Positions 44,781-55,525 are shown, counted from the first letter of the stretch. The stretch: DNA of 64,000 nucleotides from Mesobacillus maritimus (GCF_023715205.1 NZ_JAMBNR010000001.1:124001-188000); one strand, 5' to 3'. Notes: generated by a model from the sequence alone, not told the origin. Made by a program: numbers and translations.

Positions 44781-44819
44781 AACAAACAACACTTACGTTT
44801 AAAATAAGTGTTGTTTGTT
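44781..44819 (-). terminator. Terminator of the SDR gene at 44835
   Basis: A perfect 15-bp stem (AACAAACAACACTTA with 44805-44819) with short T runs. Confidence 0.75.
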
Positions 44820-44834
44820 TATTATCGCATATTT

Positions 44835-45764
44835 TTACGAAGACATCACTTGCCCACCATTAACATGAAGTGTTTGTCCGGTGACAAATCGTGAATCATC
44901 TGAAGCAAGGTACACATAGGTTGGTGCGAGTTCAAATGGTTGCCCTTGCCGCTCCATTGGATTCCCAGCAAGCGGAACTTGATCAGCAGAAAAGCTTGCT
45001 GGTATTAATGGTGTCCATATACGTCCTGGTGCTACTGCATTAACTCGAATTCCTTTATCAACCAAATTATTTGCTAACGCACGAGTAAATCCGACATTTG
45101 CTGCCTTTGTAGCTGTATAGTCAATCAATTGATCATTTCCATCATAAGCCACAACTGAAGCTGTATTGATAATGCTACTTCCTGCCTTTAAGTATGGCAA
45201 TGACGCTCTTGTTGTATAAAAATGAGAATAAATATTGACTTTAAAAGTATCATCGAACTGCTCGTCAGTGATATCCAATAAACTTAATTGTTGAAACTGA
45301 ATCCCAACATGATTGCATAAAATGTCTAATTTCCCGAAGGTTTGAACCGTTTTTTCAACAATAGCTTTGCATTGTTGTTTCTTTCTTAAATCCCCCGGAA
45401 GCAATAAACATTGTTGACCAAGTTCTTCAATTCTAACCTTAGTTCGATTCGCATCTTCATGTTCATCTAAATAAGAAATGGCGACTTTCGCTCCTTCTTT
45501 TGCAAACGCAATCGCAACCGCTGCACCGATGCCACTATCCCCACCAGTAATTAGCGCAACTTTCCCTTTTAACTTTCCGCTACCTAGATATTGAGGATTT
45601 TCAATAATCGGTCTAGGAACCATTAATTTTTCTACTCCTGGTTGACGAAGTTGTCTTTGCTCAGGGACGGTTAATGGAACATCTTTGTATTCAGTGATTT
45701 TGCCATAATTCGGATACATCGGATACCCTTGAATGGATTTTTGTTGATGGTGATCTTGTGACAT
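44835..45764 (-). CDS. Short-chain dehydrogenase, general-stress (YhdF/YdaD) type
   Basis: 309 aa. A 50-residue N-terminal extension with '[10 protein letters not shown]' and '[12 protein letters not shown]' precedes the SDR fold, as in the YdaD/YhdF/YhxC group of B. subtilis. NAD(P) motif '[19 protein letters not shown]', then 'CNHVG', Ser in '[11 protein letters not shown]' and 'YTATKAAN'. Some relatives belong to the general stress regulon. Substrate unknown. Confidence 0.88.
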   Translation of the reverse strand: MSQDHHQQKSIQGYPMYPNYGKITEYKDVPLTVPEQRQLRQPGVEKLMVPRPIIENPQYLGSGKLKGKVALITGGDSGIGAAVAIAFAKEGAKVAISYLDEHEDANRTKVRIEELGQQCLLLPGDLRKKQQCKAIVEKTVQTFGKLDILCNHVGIQFQQLSLLDITDEQFDDTFKVNIYSHFYTTRASLPYLKAGSSIINTASVVAYDGNDQLIDYTATKAANVGFTRALANNLVDKGIRVNAVAPGRIWTPLIPASFSADQVPLAGNPMERQGQPFELAPTYVYLASDDSRFVTGQTLHVNGGQVMSS

Positions 45765-45929
45765 AAAGAACCTCCTGAATAACGATTTCTGATTACTCTA
45801 TGTCTTTTGGGCTATGGATGTGCTTGGTTATTTCATGATGTCCAACAGTCCAGTAGAGACGCGCTCATTTCCATATTACTTGAATAGGATATTAGCGGGA
45901 TTTACATTTTGTTTTTGGGGGTTACGAGA

Positions 45930-46103
45930 TTGTCAAACTTCATTTATCATGCAAAAGCCACGTTATTATTAGAGCATCATTCACCAGAGAAAGTAAATGT
46001 CTTATATAATCAAAACCTTTACCCATTTCAACTTCCAAAGATTGGACCAAGACCACCATATTATACTCATCCTAGGTATGAACCATATTATCCTATAATT
46101 TAA
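45930..46103 (+). CDS. Hypothetical 57-aa protein with Pro/Tyr-rich tail
   Basis: TTG at 45930 follows GGGGG by 8 nt and opens MSNFIYHAKATLLLEHHSPE; an earlier TTG at 45909 is possible. The tail 'IGPRPPYYTHPRYEPYYPII' is like small spore-coat peptides. A hairpin follows at once, which supports a real transcript. Family unknown. Confidence 0.45.
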   Translation: MSNFIYHAKATLLLEHHSPEKVNVLYNQNLYPFQLPKIGPRPPYYTHPRYEPYYPII

Positions 46104-46108
46104 AATGA

Positions 46109-46147
46109 ACTAGCCCCGTGTTCCACAAACTGAAATACGGGGCTAGT
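46109..46147. terminator. Bidirectional terminator between the 57-aa ORF and htpG
   Basis: ACTAGCCCCGT and ACGGGGCTAGT form a perfect 11-bp GC-rich stem. Confidence 0.75.
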
Positions 46148-46177
46148 CCCTTAAATATAGTGACATATAATCGATTT

Positions 46178-48055
46178 TTATATCATTACTTTACAAATAT
46201 CATTTGTAAACTCAACCGGGTCTTGAACAGGTAAACCTTCAATTAACAATGCTTGATTGTACAAAAGATTGGTATAAAGATTTAGTTTGTCTTTGTCACT
46301 ATTAAATGCTTTTTTTAAAGATTGGAATACTTCATGGCTTGGATTGATTTCCAATACTTTATCCGCTTTGATATTTTGGCTATCAGGCATTGCATTTAAA
46401 ATTTTTTCCATTTCGATAGAGATATCTCCTTCAGATGCTAAGCAAACTGGGTGGGATTTTAACCGTTTTGAAGCACGAACATCTTTAACTCTTCCTGCTA
46501 ACACATCTTTCATCGCAGCGAAAAGCTCTTGATTTTCCTTTGAAGTTTCTTCATCCTTATCATTGGTTTCTTCCTCAATGCCCAAATCTCCGCTAGAGAC
46601 CGATTTAAATTCTTTTTCTTGATAGTTCATCAACATTTTAATCGCAAATTCATCGATTTCTTCAGTAAAATACAAGATTTCATAACCCTTGTCGGCAACA
46701 AGCTCAACTTGAGGAAGCTTTTCAATTCGCTCGACAGATTCACCAGCAGCATAATAGATGAATTTTTGGTCTTCAGGCATCCTAGAAACATACTCGTCTA
46801 ATGTTACTAATTTCTTTTCATTTGATGAATAGAACATTAACAAATCTTGGAGCGTTTCTTTGTTTGCTCCAAAATCATTGTAAACACCAAATTTCAACTG
46901 GCGACCAAAGGACTTAAAAAACTCTTCGTACTTCTCCCTACTGTTCTTTAATAAAATTTTTAATTCGCTCTTAATTTTCTTGTTAATGTTTTTCGCTATT
47001 AATTTTAATTGACGATCATGCTGAAGCATTTCACGTGAGATATTTAAAGACAAATCCTCTGAGTCTACCATTCCCTTTACAAAACTAAAATAATCTGGGA
47101 GTAGGTCCGCACACTTATTCATGATTAGGACCCCATTTGAATATAATTCCAAACCTTTTTCATATTCTTTGGAGTAATAGTCAAACGGAATATTTTCTGG
47201 GATAAATAAAATTGCGTTATACCGAATTGTTCCGTCTACACTAATGTGAATATGCTTCAGTGGTTTATCAAATCCATAATGTTTTTCTGTATAAAAATTG
47301 GCATAATCTTCATCCGTTAATTCACTTTTATTTTTCTTCCAAATTGGAACCATGCTATTGATGGTTTGTTCTTCTTTATATTCATCATATTCATTTTCAC
47401 TGCCTTCTTTTAGGCTTCTTTGAGTGATATCCATTTTAATCGGATAACGAATAAAATCAGAGTATTTTTTAATTATTTCCTTCAGCCGGTATTCTTCAAG
47501 ATATTCATCGTATTGCTCTTCTTCGGTATTCTCTTTGATTTTGAGAATGATATCAGTTCCGACGGAATCTTTTACAGCTGGTTCAATTGTATAACCTTCT
47601 GTACCTTCTGATTCCCATTTATAGGCTTGGTCACTACCTAATGCTTTACTGACTACCGTAACGACGTCAGAAACCATAAAAGCGGCATAAAAACCAACAC
47701 CAAATTGACCGATGATATCATGACCATCTTTAATTTCGTTCTCTCTTTTAAACGCTAATGAGCCACTTTTTGCGATAATACCTAGGTTCGTTTCAAGTTC
47801 TTCTTTCGTCATTCCAATCCCAGTATCTGAGATTCTAAGCGTACGATTTTCGTTGTCCGCATCTATTTTTATGTAGTAACTATCTTTGTTAAATGTTAAG
47901 GAATCATCTGTTAGCGCGCGATAATAGATTTTATCGATTGCATCGCTAGCATTTGAGATAAGTTCACGCAAAAATACTTCCTTTTGGGAATAAATCGAGT
48001 TGATCATCATCTCTAATAATCGTTTCGACTCTGCTTGAAATTGTTTCTTTTCCAT
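46178..48055 (-). CDS. htpG: Molecular chaperone HtpG (Hsp90)
   Basis: 625 aa from the ATG at 48055 (GGAGAGAG upstream). GHKL ATP-binding motifs: '[13 protein letters not shown]', '[13 protein letters not shown]' and '[13 protein letters not shown]'. The middle and C-terminal dimer domains are complete ('[18 protein letters not shown]'). Homodimeric ATP-driven folding factor. A perfect CIRCE element lies 64 bp upstream of the start, so HrcA control is likely. Confidence 0.96.
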   Translation of the reverse strand: MEKKQFQAESKRLLEMMINSIYSQKEVFLRELISNASDAIDKIYYRALTDDSLTFNKDSYYIKIDADNENRTLRISDTGIGMTKEELETNLGIIAKSGSLAFKRENEIKDGHDIIGQFGVGFYAAFMVSDVVTVVSKALGSDQAYKWESEGTEGYTIEPAVKDSVGTDIILKIKENTEEEQYDEYLEEYRLKEIIKKYSDFIRYPIKMDITQRSLKEGSENEYDEYKEEQTINSMVPIWKKNKSELTDEDYANFYTEKHYGFDKPLKHIHISVDGTIRYNAILFIPENIPFDYYSKEYEKGLELYSNGVLIMNKCADLLPDYFSFVKGMVDSEDLSLNISREMLQHDRQLKLIAKNINKKIKSELKILLKNSREKYEEFFKSFGRQLKFGVYNDFGANKETLQDLLMFYSSNEKKLVTLDEYVSRMPEDQKFIYYAAGESVERIEKLPQVELVADKGYEILYFTEEIDEFAIKMLMNYQEKEFKSVSSGDLGIEEETNDKDEETSKENQELFAAMKDVLAGRVKDVRASKRLKSHPVCLASEGDISIEMEKILNAMPDSQNIKADKVLEINPSHEVFQSLKKAFNSDKDKLNLYTNLLYNQALLIEGLPVQDPVEFTNDICKVMI

Positions 48056-48118
48056 AGCACTCTCTCCTTTTATAATAGAAAATATCATAATAAATTTCAG
48101 GGGAATATATAGATTAGT

Positions 48119-48145
48119 TTAGCACTCTCAATCCATGAGTGCTAA
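48119..48145 (-). promoter_or_regulatory. CIRCE operator (HrcA binding site)
   Basis: TTAGCACTC - 9 bases - GAGTGCTAA, identical to the CIRCE consensus at all 18 arm positions. It lies in the htpG promoter region. Confidence 0.93.
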
Positions 48146-48193
48146 CAAATATTTTAATAACATATCTTAAGTAGGACTGTCAAGATATACGAA

Positions 48194-48227
48194 AAGAAGC
48201 AACAGAGAAAATACTCCATTGCTTCTT
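48194..48227 (-). terminator. Terminator of ilvD
   Basis: AAGAAGCAA pairs with TTGCTTCTT; TTTTCG follows on the minus strand. Confidence 0.7.
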
Positions 48228-48235
48228 CTAGAACA

Positions 48236-49921
48236 TTAAACTTTTAATACGCCTCCCTGGCTAGCATTTGTAACCAGTTTAGAATAACGTGCGAGATAAC
48301 CTTTTTTCACTGTTGATTCAAAGCCTTTCCAATTTGCTTTCCTATTTTCAAATTCTTCATCCGAGATTTCTAGATTGATTGTACGGTTGTTTAAATCTAA
48401 CTCAATGATATCTCCATCTTCAACAAAGGCAATTGGCCCACCTTCTGCTGCTTCAGGTGAGATATGACCAATACTGATACCACGTGATGCCCCAGAGAAA
48501 CGACCATCAGTAATTAAACCAACCTTTGCACCTAGTCCCATTCCGACAATTTGTGATGTAGGTGCGAGCATTTCTGGCATTCCTGGACCACCTTTTGGTC
48601 CCTCGTACCGAATAACAACTACATGTCCTTCTTTAACCTTTTTATTCACAATTCCATTTAACGCTTCTTCTTGAGAATTAAAACAGATTGCTGGTCCTCT
48701 ATGATATCCTCCTACAGCAGGATCAACTGCTCCGACTTTGATAATTGATCCTTCTGGAGCTAAGTTGCCAAATAGTACAGCTAACCCTCCGCGTTCAGAA
48801 TGAGGATTATCGAGTGGACGAATAACGTTCTTGTCCAATATCTCTGCACCTGCAACATTCTCTTTCAAGGTTTTTCCAGAAACCGTCAATAAATCACCGT
48901 TAATTGCACCTGGCTTCTTCAATAACTCATTAATAATCGCACTAACACCACCGGCATTATGCACATCTTCAATATGATAGTCTGATGCTGGAGCAATCTT
49001 GGCTAGATGTGGCACACGGTTTGCAATTTCATTAATTCGTTCAATAGGATAGTCAATTTCAGCTTCATGCGCTAAAGCTAGGGTATGAAGGACAGTATTT
49101 GTTGAACCACCCATTGCCATATCTAAAGCGAATGCATTATCAATTGTATCAATGGTCACAATATCACGAGGCTTAATATCTTTTTTAATTAAATTCATTA
49201 ATTGTTTGGCTGACTTCTTAACAAAATCTTTTCTTTCTTCTGCAACAGCTAATATCGTCCCGTTTCCAGGAAGAGCAAGACCAAGTCCTTCAGCTAAACA
49301 GTTCATGGAGTTTGCTGTGAACATTCCTGAGCATGAACCACATGTAGGACAGGCGAACTGTTCAAGTTCTTGTAGTCCCTGGTCATCAATTTTTCCGGCT
49401 TGGTAGGCACCTACCCCTTCAAATACGGAAGATAAAGAAAGTGGGTTTCCATCCTTATCTCTGCCCGCTTGCATAGGGCCACCACTTACAAAGATTGTTG
49501 GAATATTGACACGTAAAGCGGCCATCATCATTCCAGGGGTGATTTTATCACAGTTCGGAATACAAACCATCCCATCGAACCAATGGGCTGATACAACTGT
49601 TTCGATAGAGTCTGCAATAATCTCACGACTCGGCAATGAATAGCGCATTCCAATGTGTCCCATTGCGATTCCATCATCTACACCGATTGTATTAAACTCA
49701 AATGGGACTCCACCTGCTTCACGGATTGCCTCTTTTACTAATTTTCCAAATTCTTGGAGGTGAACATGACCCGGAACAATATCAATATAAGAATTACAAA
49801 CCGCAATAAACGGTTTTCCGAAATCCTCTTCTTTAACGCCAGCAGCACGCAATAAGCTACGGTGTGGTGCACGGTCGTATCCTTTTGTAATCATATCACT
49901 TCTCATTTTACCCTCAGACAT
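48236..49921 (-). CDS. ilvD: Dihydroxy-acid dehydratase
   Basis: 561 aa, full length. Opening '[19 protein letters not shown]', Fe-S cysteines in '[12 protein letters not shown]' and '[20 protein letters not shown]', and the C-terminal '[20 protein letters not shown]'. Converts 2,3-dihydroxy-3-methylvalerate/isovalerate to keto acids for Ile and Val synthesis. It stands alone here rather than in an ilv-leu operon. The ATG at 49921 follows GTGAGG at a long spacing; the next ATG (M6) is an alternative. Confidence 0.95.
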   Translation of the reverse strand: MSEGKMRSDMITKGYDRAPHRSLLRAAGVKEEDFGKPFIAVCNSYIDIVPGHVHLQEFGKLVKEAIREAGGVPFEFNTIGVDDGIAMGHIGMRYSLPSREIIADSIETVVSAHWFDGMVCIPNCDKITPGMMMAALRVNIPTIFVSGGPMQAGRDKDGNPLSLSSVFEGVGAYQAGKIDDQGLQELEQFACPTCGSCSGMFTANSMNCLAEGLGLALPGNGTILAVAEERKDFVKKSAKQLMNLIKKDIKPRDIVTIDTIDNAFALDMAMGGSTNTVLHTLALAHEAEIDYPIERINEIANRVPHLAKIAPASDYHIEDVHNAGGVSAIINELLKKPGAINGDLLTVSGKTLKENVAGAEILDKNVIRPLDNPHSERGGLAVLFGNLAPEGSIIKVGAVDPAVGGYHRGPAICFNSQEEALNGIVNKKVKEGHVVVIRYEGPKGGPGMPEMLAPTSQIVGMGLGAKVGLITDGRFSGASRGISIGHISPEAAEGGPIAFVEDGDIIELDLNNRTINLEISDEEFENRKANWKGFESTVKKGYLARYSKLVTNASQGGVLKV

Positions 49922-50181
49922 TGGTTGAAAGACCTCACTTTTCTTTTAATTCAATAATATCTTTCTATTATTATATGAAATAATAACACGTTTTTTAAAA
50001 AAATAAAATGTTCACACAAGTAAAAATAGACATCCAACCAAGATAAAACGCTTACATGTTGTTATTTTCATTTTACTTAATTTGTTTTCATCTCTTTATT
50101 TTTTATTAGAAAATTCGTAATATACAGTTAGCTGTGTTTTGTATCAAAGGACATTAACTTAAAATTAGGAAGGAAGATTTT

Positions 50182-51006
50182 GTGGAAAAACTAAAGGTAC
50201 TTCGCATCCCAATACCGACTCCAACTCTATGGCCGCACACATCAACTAATTGTTATTTAATAGGAAATCACCATGAGAGTTTACTTGTAGATACAGGTTA
50301 CAATCATATTGAAACTAGAAAAGTATTAGAACAATCGCTTCAAGAAAATAACATGCCGGAACCGAAGCACATTGTTTTAACACATGCACATCCTGATCAT
50401 GCTCCGGGGGTCCTTCAAGTCGCTAACTGGTCTCCAATTATCTACTGCCATACTTACGAAAAACAAGCGATTGTAGAGGCTATTTCACCATATTCGGCTG
50501 TAAAAACTGTTAATGATGGAGATTGTTTTCAAGTTGCTAATCACGAAATAATTTTCCTTCACACTCCAGGCCATACAAAAGGACATCTGAATCTTTATAT
50601 CCCAACTGAAAAAATTTTGCTTGCTGGAGATAACATCCTATCAGAAGGTACAACATGGATTGGAAAACCTGATGGCGATATGACGGATTATCTTCATTCA
50701 TTAAAGCGACTACAAAGTATGGAAATCAAAACAATCGGACCAGGTCATGGTCAATGGGTTGAAAATCCACAAAAGCAAATTTCTTTTGTACTTGAACGAC
50801 GATTGTTTCGGGAAAAACAAATACAAAAGTTATTATTTGAGTTTAAACAACTTACTGTTTCTGAACTGACCAAACATATCTATCAAGATCATATTCATCC
50901 AAGCGTTTTTGAAGTGGCCAAGCGAACAACAGAAGCGCATCTCTGTAAACTCATTAAAGATGGAGAAGTGCAAGTGCATGATGATTACTATATGATAAAA
51001 TCTTAA
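50182..51006 (+). CDS. Metallo-beta-lactamase-fold hydrolase with C-terminal winged helix
   Basis: 274 aa, GTG start after AGGAAGG. Zinc ligands: 'LTHAHPDHAPGV' (HxHxDH), 'HTPGHTKGHL', 'AGDNIL' and 'GPGHGQW'. The last 65 residues form a winged-helix-like domain, as in LACTB2-type hydrolases. The substrate may be a thioester or nucleic acid; not determinable here. It ends 4 bases inside the end of the converging NUDIX gene. Confidence 0.85.
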   Translation: MEKLKVLRIPIPTPTLWPHTSTNCYLIGNHHESLLVDTGYNHIETRKVLEQSLQENNMPEPKHIVLTHAHPDHAPGVLQVANWSPIIYCHTYEKQAIVEAISPYSAVKTVNDGDCFQVANHEIIFLHTPGHTKGHLNLYIPTEKILLAGDNILSEGTTWIGKPDGDMTDYLHSLKRLQSMEIKTIGPGHGQWVENPQKQISFVLERRLFREKQIQKLLFEFKQLTVSELTKHIYQDHIHPSVFEVAKRTTEAHLCKLIKDGEVQVHDDYYMIKS

Positions 51007-51680
51007 TTTAGCGGAAATGGAAAACTTTGTTTTTTCTGTTTTGGCATCATTAATTCTCCACCGTTTTCATAGCTAAGAATGGTTTCTAATGAATCAATTG
51101 TCGGTGGGACCAAAGGTAATTTCCCTTGTTTATATTGGTTTAAGGCGGTTTCAGGTCTCATCCATACGGCTTCGGCAATTTCTTTATCATCTGGTCTTGG
51201 GGTTTGATTTGTTGGAAGGGTTGCTATGAAAAATCGTGTATCAAATCGAATTGGACTTTGTTTTGGTGTAATACGGTGTCCAAAGTATGTTAAACTGTTA
51301 AAGTCAAAATAAAGCTTTTCTTGTTTTAAAATACTTGAAAATGAGATTTCTCCTGCTAACAGCTGACGACGGTATTCTTGCTCAATCCCTAGATCTAATC
51401 TTGCAGCATGGCCGTCGTCCTGTCTAGCTAATAAGATCCCTACTTCTTCAAACAACTCTCTCGCTGCAGCAATATAGTATCCAGCGTGAAAATCCTCGTT
51501 TTCCTTTCGATTTATTACAAAATAGTCATCGATTATGGCATCTTCTTGTTCAACAGCACCACCTGGAAAAACAAAATACCCTCCTAAAAACCTCATCGTT
51601 TTTGGTCGTTTCGTCAAATATACTCTTGTTTTCTCGTCAATCAATACAACAGTTGATGCTGGTTTAAGATTTGAATCCAT
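51003..51680 (-). CDS. NUDIX hydrolase
   Basis: 225 aa. The Nudix box is 'GYYIAAARELFEEVGILLAR' (G...RELxEExG), with the N-terminal strand 'VFPGGAVEQED' before it. AAGGTGGG precedes the ATG. This longer type with the 'YFGHRITPKQSPIRFDTRFF' segment is found among CoA/ADP-ribose-type pyrophosphatases. Convergent 4-bp overlap with the MBL gene. Confidence 0.88.
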   Translation of the reverse strand: MDSNLKPASTVVLIDEKTRVYLTKRPKTMRFLGGYFVFPGGAVEQEDAIIDDYFVINRKENEDFHAGYYIAAARELFEEVGILLARQDDGHAARLDLGIEQEYRRQLLAGEISFSSILKQEKLYFDFNSLTYFGHRITPKQSPIRFDTRFFIATLPTNQTPRPDDKEIAEAVWMRPETALNQYKQGKLPLVPPTIDSLETILSYENGGELMMPKQKKQSFPFPLN

Positions 51681-51758
51681 ATAAACCCACCTTTCTAGGT
51701 CGTTTCAGATTATTTATATTCTTATTCTTTTATTTTTAGGAAAACAAGCTAAGAAGAA

Positions 51759-51782
51759 ATCCACCATAGAAAAGTGGTGGAT
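51759..51782 (-). terminator. Terminator of rtp
   Basis: ATCCACCA and TGGTGGAT, 8-bp stem; TTTCTTCTT follows on the minus strand. Confidence 0.55.
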
Positions 51783-51820
51783 TCGAATGAAGGATTCTGT
51801 ATATTTGCTTATGATTTTAT

Positions 51821-52189
51821 TTAAGAAAAATTGTCTTGGAGTGCTTTTCGTAATAATTGTTCCCCGCGATCAAGGTCTGCTTTCACTAACTTCTTATATG
51901 CTTTTGCTGTCTCCTTATCTTTTATTGAGTAAACAACAACTTCCTTATATTTCGCTCCTTCTTCGACTATTTTATGTCGGGTTAATATTCCATCCTCTAA
52001 TAAATCATGCAATGCTCGATAAATCTCAGAATGCTGTGGTTCATATCCAAAGGGTTTAAAAGCAGTTTTCAATTCTTCTAACAATTGCATTCCATACCAA
52101 CGCTCTTTTTCGATACTAGTCAGTATGTATAATTTTAAAAATGCGCGTTGTTTAATTAGAAAACCTGTACTCTCCCGTTTCCTATTCAT
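51821..52189 (-). CDS. rtp: Replication termination protein (RTP)
   Basis: 122 aa from the second ATG (52189), because GAGGTG sits 7 nt before it and only 1 nt before the first ATG. The sequence follows B. subtilis RTP along its whole length as I remember it: 'ESTGFLIKQRAFLKLYIL', 'YGMQLLEELK', 'HSEIYRALHDLLEDGIL', 'LLRKALQDNF'. RTP is a winged-helix dimer that binds Ter sites and stops replication forks from one side. Its presence suggests the window is near the chromosome terminus. A PadR-type regulator is the alternative, but the overall match is much closer to RTP. Confidence 0.85.
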   Translation of the reverse strand: MNRKRESTGFLIKQRAFLKLYILTSIEKERWYGMQLLEELKTAFKPFGYEPQHSEIYRALHDLLEDGILTRHKIVEEGAKYKEVVVYSIKDKETAKAYKKLVKADLDRGEQLLRKALQDNFS

Positions 52190-52508
52190 CGACATTCACC
52201 TCAAACTTAAGTGATTGACATCCTTCAGCTTCTCTAACATGCTGTTATATTTATTTAAATATTCAATTATATTGTAACACAATGTGTTAGTAGCTACTAC
52301 TATTTCCTTCTAATGCTGGTTTACCTTAAACGCTATCGTGCTTTATTTGATGAGTTTCATGATATTTATTGGGCGAAGGGTTCAGTTTTACAATGTGTAT
52401 TTAGCACATAGTACAACTTACAGAGTATGAAAATTCATAACCTTTTTTGTTTGATTAATCAAACTTTAAAGAACACTAACATGTGAAGTTTCTTAGTTTT
52501 GTCAAATT
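52190..52508. other. Region upstream of rtp with a Ter-like site
   Basis: 320 bp, no gene. Besides the Ter-like core at 52399-52413 it contains a TAGTAGCTACTA palindrome (52288-52299). Confidence 0.4.
52399..52413 (-). promoter_or_regulatory. Ter-like site (RTP B-site core)
   Basis: On the minus strand TACTATGTGCTAAAT matches the Bacillus Ter B-site core WCTATGTACYAAAT at all but one position. The adjacent A-site half matches poorly. It is 210 bp upstream of rtp; in B. subtilis Ter sites flank rtp in the same way. Confidence 0.5.
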
Positions 52509-52538
52509 AAAAAACCTAGAGAAGACTCTCTAGGTTTT
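52509..52538 (-). terminator. Terminator of fabF
   Basis: AAAACCTAGAG and CTCTAGGTTTT, perfect 11-bp stem including the U-run. Confidence 0.85.
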
Positions 52539-52544
52539 CCGGCT

Positions 52545-53783
52545 TTATTCATATTTTTTAAAGATTAACGATACATTATGCCCACCAAAACCAAGGGAAT
52601 TTGATAGTACATAATCAATTGTTTTCTGTTTAGCTTGATTCGCTACATAATCTAAATTCAATTCATCATCTGGAGTTTCATAATGGATTGTTGGCGGCAA
52701 AATGCCTTCCTTAATCGCTAATACAGAAAAGATTGCTTCGACAGCTCCTGCTGCTCCTAATAAATGGCCAGTCATCGATTTCGTTGAACTCATGCTCAAT
52801 GTGTATGCATGTTCACCAAAAACTTCTTTAACAGCTTGTGTTTCATATAAGTCATTATATGGCGTACTTGTCCCGTGAGCATTAATATAATTTATTTCTT
52901 GAGGAGAGAGATCGGCGTCTTCTAGAGCTAAACGCATGGCTCTTTGTGCGCCTTCCCCTTTAGGTGCTGGTGCAGTAATATGATGGGCATCTCCTGTTGC
53001 TCCATAGCCAACCAATTCTCCATAAATTCTAGCTTTCCGTGCTATTGCGTGATCTAACTCTTCTAATATAATGATTCCCGCACCTTCAGCGATAACAAAG
53101 CCATCTCGATTTTTATCAAATGGACGACTTGCTGTTTCTGGATTAGGATTGGTTGACAGTGCTGTCATATTATTGAACCCTGCAATCGTCATTTCTGTAA
53201 TTGCTGCTTCAGTACCACCTGCAACCATAACATCGACTTCCCCATTTTGAATGACACGGAAAGCATCTCCAATAGAATTTGCACCTGAAGCACAGGCAGT
53301 AACCGAACAATTATTGATTGCCTTCGCTCCCAATTCGATTGAAACACGTCCCGCAGCCATATCAGGAATAAGCATTGGGATTGTGAATGGATTTACACGC
53401 CGTGCTCCTTTATCTAAAAACCGCTTATGCTGTACTTCAAATTCATCTAAGCCACCGATGCCTGAACCAATCCACACACCTACTCTTTCTGGAAGGACGT
53501 GTGTACCAATGGTGATCCCCGCATCATTAATGGCCATTTTACTTGCAGCTACGGCAAATTGCGTGAACCGCCCCATCCGTCTTGCTTCTTTACCATCCAT
53601 GTAGTTTTCAGGGACGAAATCCTTCACCTCTCCTGCAACCTTTATGCTATTATTCTCAGTATTGAACTTAGTGATCGGTGCGATTCCTGATTCACCGTTC
53701 TTAATTCTGTCCCATGTAACATTAGCATTATTCCCTAAAGGAGTTACTGCTCCGATTCCTGTAATGACCACTCGTTTCTTCAT
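52545..53783 (-). CDS. fabF: 3-oxoacyl-ACP synthase II
   Basis: 412 aa. Catalytic Cys in '[18 protein letters not shown]' (about 165), His in '[12 protein letters not shown]' (about 304) and '[16 protein letters not shown]' (about 340). Extends acyl-ACP chains in fatty acid synthesis. In B. subtilis fabF follows fabH in a FapR operon; here no fabH is adjacent within the window, so it is monocistronic. Confidence 0.95.
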   Translation of the reverse strand: MKKRVVITGIGAVTPLGNNANVTWDRIKNGESGIAPITKFNTENNSIKVAGEVKDFVPENYMDGKEARRMGRFTQFAVAASKMAINDAGITIGTHVLPERVGVWIGSGIGGLDEFEVQHKRFLDKGARRVNPFTIPMLIPDMAAGRVSIELGAKAINNCSVTACASGANSIGDAFRVIQNGEVDVMVAGGTEAAITEMTIAGFNNMTALSTNPNPETASRPFDKNRDGFVIAEGAGIIILEELDHAIARKARIYGELVGYGATGDAHHITAPAPKGEGAQRAMRLALEDADLSPQEINYINAHGTSTPYNDLYETQAVKEVFGEHAYTLSMSSTKSMTGHLLGAAGAVEAIFSVLAIKEGILPPTIHYETPDDELNLDYVANQAKQKTIDYVLSNSLGFGGHNVSLIFKKYE

Positions 53784-53929
53784 ATAAACTCTCCTTATTT
53801 TAATACTAGCTACTAATATCTGATATAAGAGTATTGTAACATATTTTTAAAATTTTGGTTTAAGATTTATTACTTGTACATTCATGTGATATAGTAGATA
53901 ACAAGATTTGAATTATAGGAGAGAGAATA

Positions 53930-54181
53930 ATGAGTGTACATAAAGATTTAATTAAACATGCTGCTAATCAGAATCAACAATATCAAGAATTTATGAGGTT
54001 AGATCAACTCCGTGAGAAATATATTGAACAAGCAGTTGAATTATGTAGGTTAGGGCAGCCATTTTCTACGGATAAAATAAATGCGGTAACCAATAAGATG
54101 AACTCCCTGACTGTAAGAATGCTTCCAAAGAGGAAAAATGTCAGCGTTGAAATGGTTCAGGAATATGTGAAATCGATATAA
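53930..54181 (+). CDS. ypbS: DUF2533 family protein (YpbS-like)
   Basis: 83 aa after AGGAGAGAG. Opens MSVHKDLIKHAANQNQQ and has 'REKYIEQAVELCRLGQPFS' and 'NVSVEMVQEYV' as in YpbS of B. subtilis. Function unknown; helical, soluble. Terminator directly after. Confidence 0.75.
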   Translation: MSVHKDLIKHAANQNQQYQEFMRLDQLREKYIEQAVELCRLGQPFSTDKINAVTNKMNSLTVRMLPKRKNVSVEMVQEYVKSI

Positions 54182-54183
54182 AG

Positions 54184-54224
54184 AAAGACTCCATTCTAAA
54201 TTTAATAAGAGTGGAGTCTTTTTT
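54184..54224 (+). terminator. Terminator of ypbS (also usable for the LLM gene)
   Basis: AAAGACTCCA and TGGAGTCTTT, 10-bp stem, T run to 54224. Confidence 0.85.
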
Positions 54225-54225
54225 C

Positions 54226-55224
54226 TTATTTCGAATATTCATCCATAATAAGACGATAAGATTGAATTTTATCGTCTATTGAATGACTGATGGTCACAAT
54301 CATTAATTCGTCTGCTCGATAGAACGCTTGAAGTTCCTTCAGTTTTGATTTGACTTCTTTTGGATTTCCGATAATCATCTTTTGCTTTTGCATTTCTAGT
54401 TGTTGTTTTTCTCCCTCTGTAATTGGGTAAGTTTTGGCTTCATTAATTGAAGGTACTCCTTTTTTGCCATTTCCCTTTTCAAGTTGTCGTGACCAAACTA
54501 GAGAACTTAATGCGATCTCCTCTGCTCTTTCTGTTGTTTCCGCACAAATTACCGAAACTGTTAATATTATTTTGGGACCACTTCCATGTTCTCGAGGTTT
54601 GAATGCATTGCGGTACTGGTCAATGATTCCCTTTCCATCTTCACTGCTCATAAATTGACCAAAAGCATAACTTAAGCCTTCATTAGCGGCGAGTATAGCG
54701 CTTTTCTTTCCTGTTCCTAATAACCATACTTCAGGAGGTGTATCCGGTACAGGTGTTGCAGATAAAGTGGCATGTGGATTAGCCGGTATGTAGTCATCGT
54801 TGATAAAATGAAGTAAATCAGTAACTAAGCTAGGTAGATTCCAAACTTGTTGAAGGTAGTTTTCTGAAAGTGCCGTGGTAGCTTCAGCTGAACCTCCAGG
54901 AGCCCTCCCAATCCCAACATCGATTCTGTTAGGAAATAAAGTAGCTAACATGTTATATAATTCAGCAACTTTATATGGTTTATAGTGAGGCAGTAAAACG
55001 GCTCCTGAACCAATGCGAATTTTATTTGTCTGTGCACCAATATAACTTAACATCACCTCTGGTGCAGGACAGGCTAAGCCAGGCAAATCATGATGCTCTG
55101 CTATCCAATACCTCGTATATCCTAACTCTTCACCAGCTCGAGCAAGTTTAACGGAAGCTTCCAATGCTTGTTTTGCGGTATATCCTGATGAAATTGGGGC
55201 TTGATCCAATATACTTAACTTCAT
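54226..55224 (-). CDS. LLM-class flavin-dependent oxidoreductase
   Basis: 332 aa from the ATG at 55224; the nine-codon extension starts at a TTG without site. Luciferase-like motifs: 'YTRYWIAEHHDLPGLACPAP' and 'IRIGSGAVLLPHYKPYKVAE', 'RIDVGIGRAPGG'. B. subtilis YceB/YvbT-type group. Uses reduced flavin; the substrate is unknown. It starts in the 3' end of, or just after, ykvR, so both may be cotranscribed. Confidence 0.85.
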   Translation of the reverse strand: MKLSILDQAPISSGYTAKQALEASVKLARAGEELGYTRYWIAEHHDLPGLACPAPEVMLSYIGAQTNKIRIGSGAVLLPHYKPYKVAELYNMLATLFPNRIDVGIGRAPGGSAEATTALSENYLQQVWNLPSLVTDLLHFINDDYIPANPHATLSATPVPDTPPEVWLLGTGKKSAILAANEGLSYAFGQFMSSEDGKGIIDQYRNAFKPREHGSGPKIILTVSVICAETTERAEEIALSSLVWSRQLEKGNGKKGVPSINEAKTYPITEGEKQQLEMQKQKMIIGNPKEVKSKLKELQAFYRADELMIVTISHSIDDKIQSYRLIMDEYSK

Positions 55225-55240
55225 GTTCCAGCCTTCTTTC

Positions 55241-55525
55241 TCATCTGACAATTTCAGTTAATGTGAGTTGATAATCGCCGACCTGTCCTTTTAAATATAA
55301 ATTTGTGATTGAAGTGGAGTAATTTGTAATTCTACCCCTGAAACTTAATTTCCGCTCAGGTACTATGACATCAAATGTTTCACGATAAAGCAACATCGCT
55401 GTATCGTGATACTCCTCACTTGTCACCTTAAAGCCTACAGATATTTTATGTAAATCGTTTACTTTTTCTTCATGGTATTGATAGACACTAATTAGGTGAC
55501 CATCTAGCTTAATTTCGGTTACCAC
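55241..55525 (-). CDS. ykvR: DUF3219 family protein (YkvR-like)
   Basis: 94 aa, GTG start with GGAGGG 8 nt upstream. 'TSEEYHDTAMLLYRETFDV' and 'VPERKLSFRGRITNYSTSIT' follow YkvR of B. subtilis. Unknown function, beta-rich. Upstream of the LLM gene on the same strand, 16 bp apart. Confidence 0.8.
   Translation of the reverse strand: MVTEIKLDGHLISVYQYHEEKVNDLHKISVGFKVTSEEYHDTAMLLYRETFDVIVPERKLSFRGRITNYSTSITNLYLKGQVGDYQLTLTEIVR

Noticed and set aside
54226-55224. LLM oxidoreductase as the partner of the SsuABC importer
   Set aside because: 16 kb apart, linked instead to ykvR, and the motifs fit the YceB-like group rather than SsuD.
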